Assembly (NCBI RefSeq): GCF_000507145.1
Contig: NZ_AYTO01000041.1
Span: forward strand, 372,001-436,000
DNA: 64,000 nt
Origin: Bacillus tequilensis KCTC 13622
Lineage (GTDB): Bacteria > Bacillota > Bacilli > Bacillales > Bacillaceae
Direction: 5' to 3'
Shown here in pieces: positions 61,411-64,000 of this stretch (position 1 is the stretch's first letter; the number at the start of each line of letters is the position of its first letter). The position numbers and the translations under genes were made by a program. The notes under the pieces were generated by a model that ran no database searches, had not been told where the DNA came from, and worked only from the letters and a program-made list of their open reading frames with translations.

Positions 61411-61505
61411 TTTGAAAGCCGATAGGTTTGCCCTATACTAATAGTCAAAGAAGGTCAAATCAAAACGGCCTTTTATTTCACATTCATTGGTCAAAAAAGA
61501 TCAAA
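61411..61505 (+). promoter_or_regulatory. clpE promoter module 2 with CtsR boxes
   Basis: TTGAAA (61412) and TATACT (61434) are 16 bp apart. CtsR pairs lie at 61443-61459 (AGTCAAA-GAA-GGTCAAA) and 61489-61505 (GGTCAAA-AAA-GATCAAA). The module repeats the layout of module 1 about 120 bp downstream, including the CGGCCTTTT stretch. Confidence 0.85.
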
Positions 61506-61526
61506 TTTTTAAGGAGGTTTTGGCAA

Positions 61527-63626
61527 ATGCGTTGTCAACATTGTCATCAAAACGAGGCGACGATTCGCCTTAACATGCAAATAAATTCCGTTCATAAACA
61601 TATGGTTCTATGTGAAACTTGCTATAACGAACTGATCCGTAAACCTTCAATGAGTATGGGTCCTCAATCTTTCGGTTTTCCGTTTGAGCAGGCATTCCAG
61701 CCGAAAGAACAAAATGCAGCAAAACAAAGCGCGAAAAAAGGCTTGCTTGATGAGCTGGCTCAAAATGTGACAAACGGTGCAAAAGCTGGTCTCATTGACC
61801 CCGTCATCGGCCGTGATGAAGAAGTGGCGCGCGTGATCGAAATTCTGAATCGCCGCAACAAAAACAATCCGGTTCTCATCGGGGAACCGGGTGTAGGGAA
61901 AACCGCCATCGCCGAAGGGCTCGCTTTAAAAATTGCTGAAGGTGATGTTCCAAACAAACTGAAAAACAAAGAGCTTTACTTGCTGGATGTTGCATCCCTT
62001 GTTGCAAACACAGGGATCAGAGGCCAATTTGAAGAGAGAATGAAACAGCTGATCAATGAGCTGAAAGAACGAAAAAATGTCATTCTGTTCATTGATGAAA
62101 TTCATCTTCTCGTCGGCGCAGGCTCTGCAGAGGGATCAATGGACGCCGGCAACATTCTGAAACCTGCCCTTGCCAGAGGCGAACTGCAAGTCATTGGTGC
62201 CACAACACTGAAGGAATACCGTCAAATCGAAAAAGATGCCGCACTGGAAAGACGTTTTCAGCCTGTCATGGTGCAAGAACCTTCCATTGAACAGGCCATC
62301 CGCATTTTAGAAGGGATTAAAGACAAATACGAAGCATACCATGGCGTGACATTCAGCGATGATGCAATCAAAGCATGTGTGACTTTATCATCCCGCTACA
62401 TTCAGGACAGACACCTGCCGGATAAAGCGATTGACTTATTGGATGAAGCGGGTTCAAAAGCCAACCTGTTACTTGATGAGTTAAGTGATGAAGATGCGGC
62501 TGAACGCTTAACTGCGATTGAAGCTGAAAAAACAAAAGCCCTGGAAGAAGAAAATTATGAGCTGGCTGCCAAACTCCGTGATGAGGAAATCTCATTGGAG
62601 AAAAAGCTGAACAGCTCTTCCGCTCATTCCGATGTCACTGTGGAAGCTGAGCACATTCAAGAAATTGTTGAACAAAAAACAGGCATCCCTGTCGGCAAGC
62701 TGCAGACTGATGAACAAACAAAAATGAAAGAGCTTGAAGCAAAGCTTCAGGAACGTGTAATTGGACAAGAAGCTGCCGTTCAAAAAGTGGCAAAAGCGGT
62801 AAGACGAAGCCGTGCAGGATTAAAATCCAAAAACAGACCGGTCGGCTCCTTCCTTTTCGTCGGCCCTACCGGCGTAGGGAAAACAGAGCTTTCAAAAACA
62901 CTGGCAGATGAATTATTCGGCACAAAAGAAGCAATTATCCGCCTCGATATGAGCGAGTACATGGAGAAACACGCCGTATCTAAAATCATCGGTTCGCCGC
63001 CAGGATATGTCGGTCATGAAGAAGCTGGACAATTAACAGAAAAAGTGCGCCGTAATCCTTACAGCATCGTGCTATTGGATGAAATTGAAAAAGCACACCC
63101 AGACGTTCAGCATATGTTCCTGCAAATCATGGAGGACGGCCGTCTGACAGACAGCCAAGGCAGAACCGTTAGTTTTAAAGACACTGTGATTATCATGACA
63201 AGCAATGCGGGCACCGGCGAAAAACAAACAAAAGTCGGTTTCCAAGCAGAGGACAGTGCCATCGAAGAACAAACGTTGATTGATTCACTGAGCATGTTCT
63301 TTAAACCTGAGTTCCTCAACCGTTTTGACAGCATTATTGAGTTCCGCTCATTGGAAAAAGAACACCTTGTCAAAATCGTCAGCCTTCTTCTTGGTGAACT
63401 TGAAGAAACATTGGCTGAACGCGGCATTAGCTTGAATGTGACAGACGAAGCGAAAGAAAAAATCGCTGAGCTGGGCTACCACCCTTCATTCGGTGCGCGT
63501 CCGCTTAGAAGAACCATTCAAGAATGGGTTGAGGACGAAATGACCGATCTGCTGCTTGATAATAGCGAGATCACAAGTTTTCAGGTCACTTTAGAAAATG
63601 ATAAAATCAAAGTGCGAGCGAAATAA
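61527..63626 (+). CDS. clpE: ATP-dependent Clp protease ATPase subunit ClpE
   Basis: A 699-aa Hsp100 ATPase that unfolds substrates for ClpP. N-terminal zinc finger CQHCHQNE and CETC (about 3-34), then AAA+ module 1 with Walker A GEPGVGKT (about 117) and Walker [14 protein letters not shown]-like coiled segment ([15 protein letters not shown], about 335) follows, then AAA+ module 2 with GPTGVGKT (about 450), [12 protein letters not shown] and arginine-finger region. There is no N-terminal ClpC/McsB-type repeat. ATG at 61527 has AAGGAGG 9 nt upstream. Very short-lived and heat-induced via CtsR. Confidence 0.96.
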   Translation: MRCQHCHQNEATIRLNMQINSVHKHMVLCETCYNELIRKPSMSMGPQSFGFPFEQAFQPKEQNAAKQSAKKGLLDELAQNVTNGAKAGLIDPVIGRDEEVARVIEILNRRNKNNPVLIGEPGVGKTAIAEGLALKIAEGDVPNKLKNKELYLLDVASLVANTGIRGQFEERMKQLINELKERKNVILFIDEIHLLVGAGSAEGSMDAGNILKPALARGELQVIGATTLKEYRQIEKDAALERRFQPVMVQEPSIEQAIRILEGIKDKYEAYHGVTFSDDAIKACVTLSSRYIQDRHLPDKAIDLLDEAGSKANLLLDELSDEDAAERLTAIEAEKTKALEEENYELAAKLRDEEISLEKKLNSSSAHSDVTVEAEHIQEIVEQKTGIPVGKLQTDEQTKMKELEAKLQERVIGQEAAVQKVAKAVRRSRAGLKSKNRPVGSFLFVGPTGVGKTELSKTLADELFGTKEAIIRLDMSEYMEKHAVSKIIGSPPGYVGHEEAGQLTEKVRRNPYSIVLLDEIEKAHPDVQHMFLQIMEDGRLTDSQGRTVSFKDTVIIMTSNAGTGEKQTKVGFQAEDSAIEEQTLIDSLSMFFKPEFLNRFDSIIEFRSLEKEHLVKIVSLLLGELEETLAERGISLNVTDEAKEKIAELGYHPSFGARPLRRTIQEWVEDEMTDLLLDNSEITSFQVTLENDKIKVRAK

Positions 63627-63631
63627 CAATT

Positions 63632-63662
63632 AGCGGTTTCCTTTTAGGAATCCGCTTTTTTA
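63632..63662 (+). terminator. Terminator of clpE
   Basis: AGCGGTTTCC and GGAATCCGCT pair around TTTTA, followed by TTTTTT. Confidence 0.88.
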
Positions 63663-63755
63663 TACATTCATACTCTTGACTGAGAAAATACCATCCCTTC
63701 CCTCGAAGCGCTGCTTCCCTTTATCCTTTACACTTTTTTTAAGGAGGGATGGAAC

Positions 63756-63842
63756 ATGTTTATACACAGTGAATATTTATTTCTACTCATATATGAAAAC
63801 AATCTGAAGGAAAGCCTGCAAGCAAACTGCCACTTTCATTAA
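63756..63842 (+). CDS. Possible 28-aa peptide with strong ribosome site
   Basis: A 28-codon ORF with a near-perfect AAGGAGGG site 7 nt before the ATG, a possible -35 (TTGACT at 63675) and a terminator immediately downstream. The peptide is hydrophobic at the front (SEYLFLLIYE) and ends QANCHFH. Expression signals are better than for many real genes, but no homologue is known to me. Confidence 0.5.
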   Translation: MFIHSEYLFLLIYENNLKESLQANCHFH

Positions 63843-63846
63843 ACCC

Positions 63847-63882
63847 CAGGGCTTTTCAATTTTGAAAAGCTCATTTTGTTTA
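63847..63882 (+). terminator. Terminator after the 28-aa ORF
   Basis: GGGCTTTTCAA and TTGAAAAGCTC pair around TTT, followed by ATTTTGTTTATTTC. Confidence 0.75.
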
Positions 63883-63938
63883 TTTCTCCCTTCTATGCCT
63901 CTTCCTTGAAAATTTCATGAACAAATTCACAATGTCCC

Positions 63939-63965
63939 TAAAGTTCCGGGCACCAAAACCGATAT
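63939..63965 (+). promoter_or_regulatory. Sigma-D promoter reading out of the window, probably motA
   Basis: TAAA (63939) and ACCGATAT (63958) are exactly 15 bp apart, matching TAAA-n15-GCCGATAT with one mismatch. In B. subtilis the flagellar stator genes motA-motB lie next to clpE and use sigma-D, so this is most likely their promoter. Confidence 0.75.
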
Positions 63966-64000
63966 TAACCATAGACAAGCTAGTAAAAAAGGATTTGGTG

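Noticed and set aside
1..64000. tRNA or rRNA genes, including a tRNA attachment site for the island
   Set aside because: No cloverleaf or rRNA segment was recognised by eye, and the island junctions fall in queF, not in a tRNA gene.

Overview
This window is chromosomal DNA from a member of the Bacillus subtilis species complex. Most of its proteins match, over long stretches, my recollection of the B. subtilis 168 proteins KinA, DapL, PtsG, QueF and ClpE. Gene order also follows the 168 block running from moeA/moeB/mobA through yku, kinA, ptsGHI, ykv and que to clpE, displayed in reverse. The scattered amino-acid differences suggest a close relative rather than 168 itself. No tRNA, rRNA, CRISPR array or intact insertion sequence was seen.

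Layout. (1) 1-3604: molybdenum-cofactor genes mobA-moeB-moeA, the coiled-coil sporulation protein yknT and the nucleoid regulator rok. (2) 4054-13260: thiol/peroxide proteins ykuV and ykuU, the mechanosensitive channel ykuT, the acetyl-DAP lysine genes dapH-dapL, the iron-repressed flavodoxin operon ykuN-ykuO-ykuP behind two Fur boxes, ccpC, the c-di-AMP receptor darB, and abbA-ykuK-ykuJ. (3) 13748-20800: the Fur-controlled sRNA fsrA, ykuI, fadH with a FadR operator, ykuE, ykuD, ykuC, ykyB, cheV and a 53-aa protein. (4) 21002-32445: patA (third acetyl-DAP gene), kinA, pbpH, ykwD, ykwC, mcpC, a ykwB relic, and splA-splB. (5) 32536-40564: ptsG-ptsH-ptsI with the GlcT antiterminator, ykvZ and ykvY. 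(6) 40602-46635: zosA under a PerR-type box, stoA, ykvU, ykvT, ykvS, ykvR, and a candidate LexA-controlled small RNA at 46778. (7) 46862-57677: a composite genomic island. (8) 57464-59972: queC-D-E-F behind a preQ1 riboswitch. (9) 60117-64000: ykvI, clpE with duplicated CtsR-controlled promoters, a 28-aa ORF, and a sigma-D promoter firing out of the window, probably into motA.

The composite island is the most unusual part. The 3' end of queF occurs four times: once in the intact gene (57464) and as three progressively more decayed copies at 55149, 51226 and about 46893. Each displaced copy is followed, on the side away from its stop codon, by a decayed tyrosine-integrase gene. On the stop-codon side, GGTCACA-type repeats accompany the intact gene and the copies at 55149 and 51226. 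I read this as three integrative elements that entered the same site in succession, each replacing the queF 3' end and pushing the old one outward. The cargo is: innermost, ykvN-ykvO; middle, a probable type VII-secreted lipase toxin with reversed domain order (lipase first, helical targeting domain last) plus partner genes and an XRE regulator; outermost, a complete retron and a ykvQ glycosidase pseudogene.

The retron is read directly from the sequence. The reverse transcriptase has NAxxH, YADD and VTG motifs. Upstream lies an ncRNA with an 11-bp perfect a1/a2 inverted repeat and three directly abutting long hairpins. Before that are a winged-helix protein and a phosphoribosyltransferase-like protein whose genes overlap. 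This gene content resembles PRTase-type (type III-like) retrons and would be an anti-phage system.
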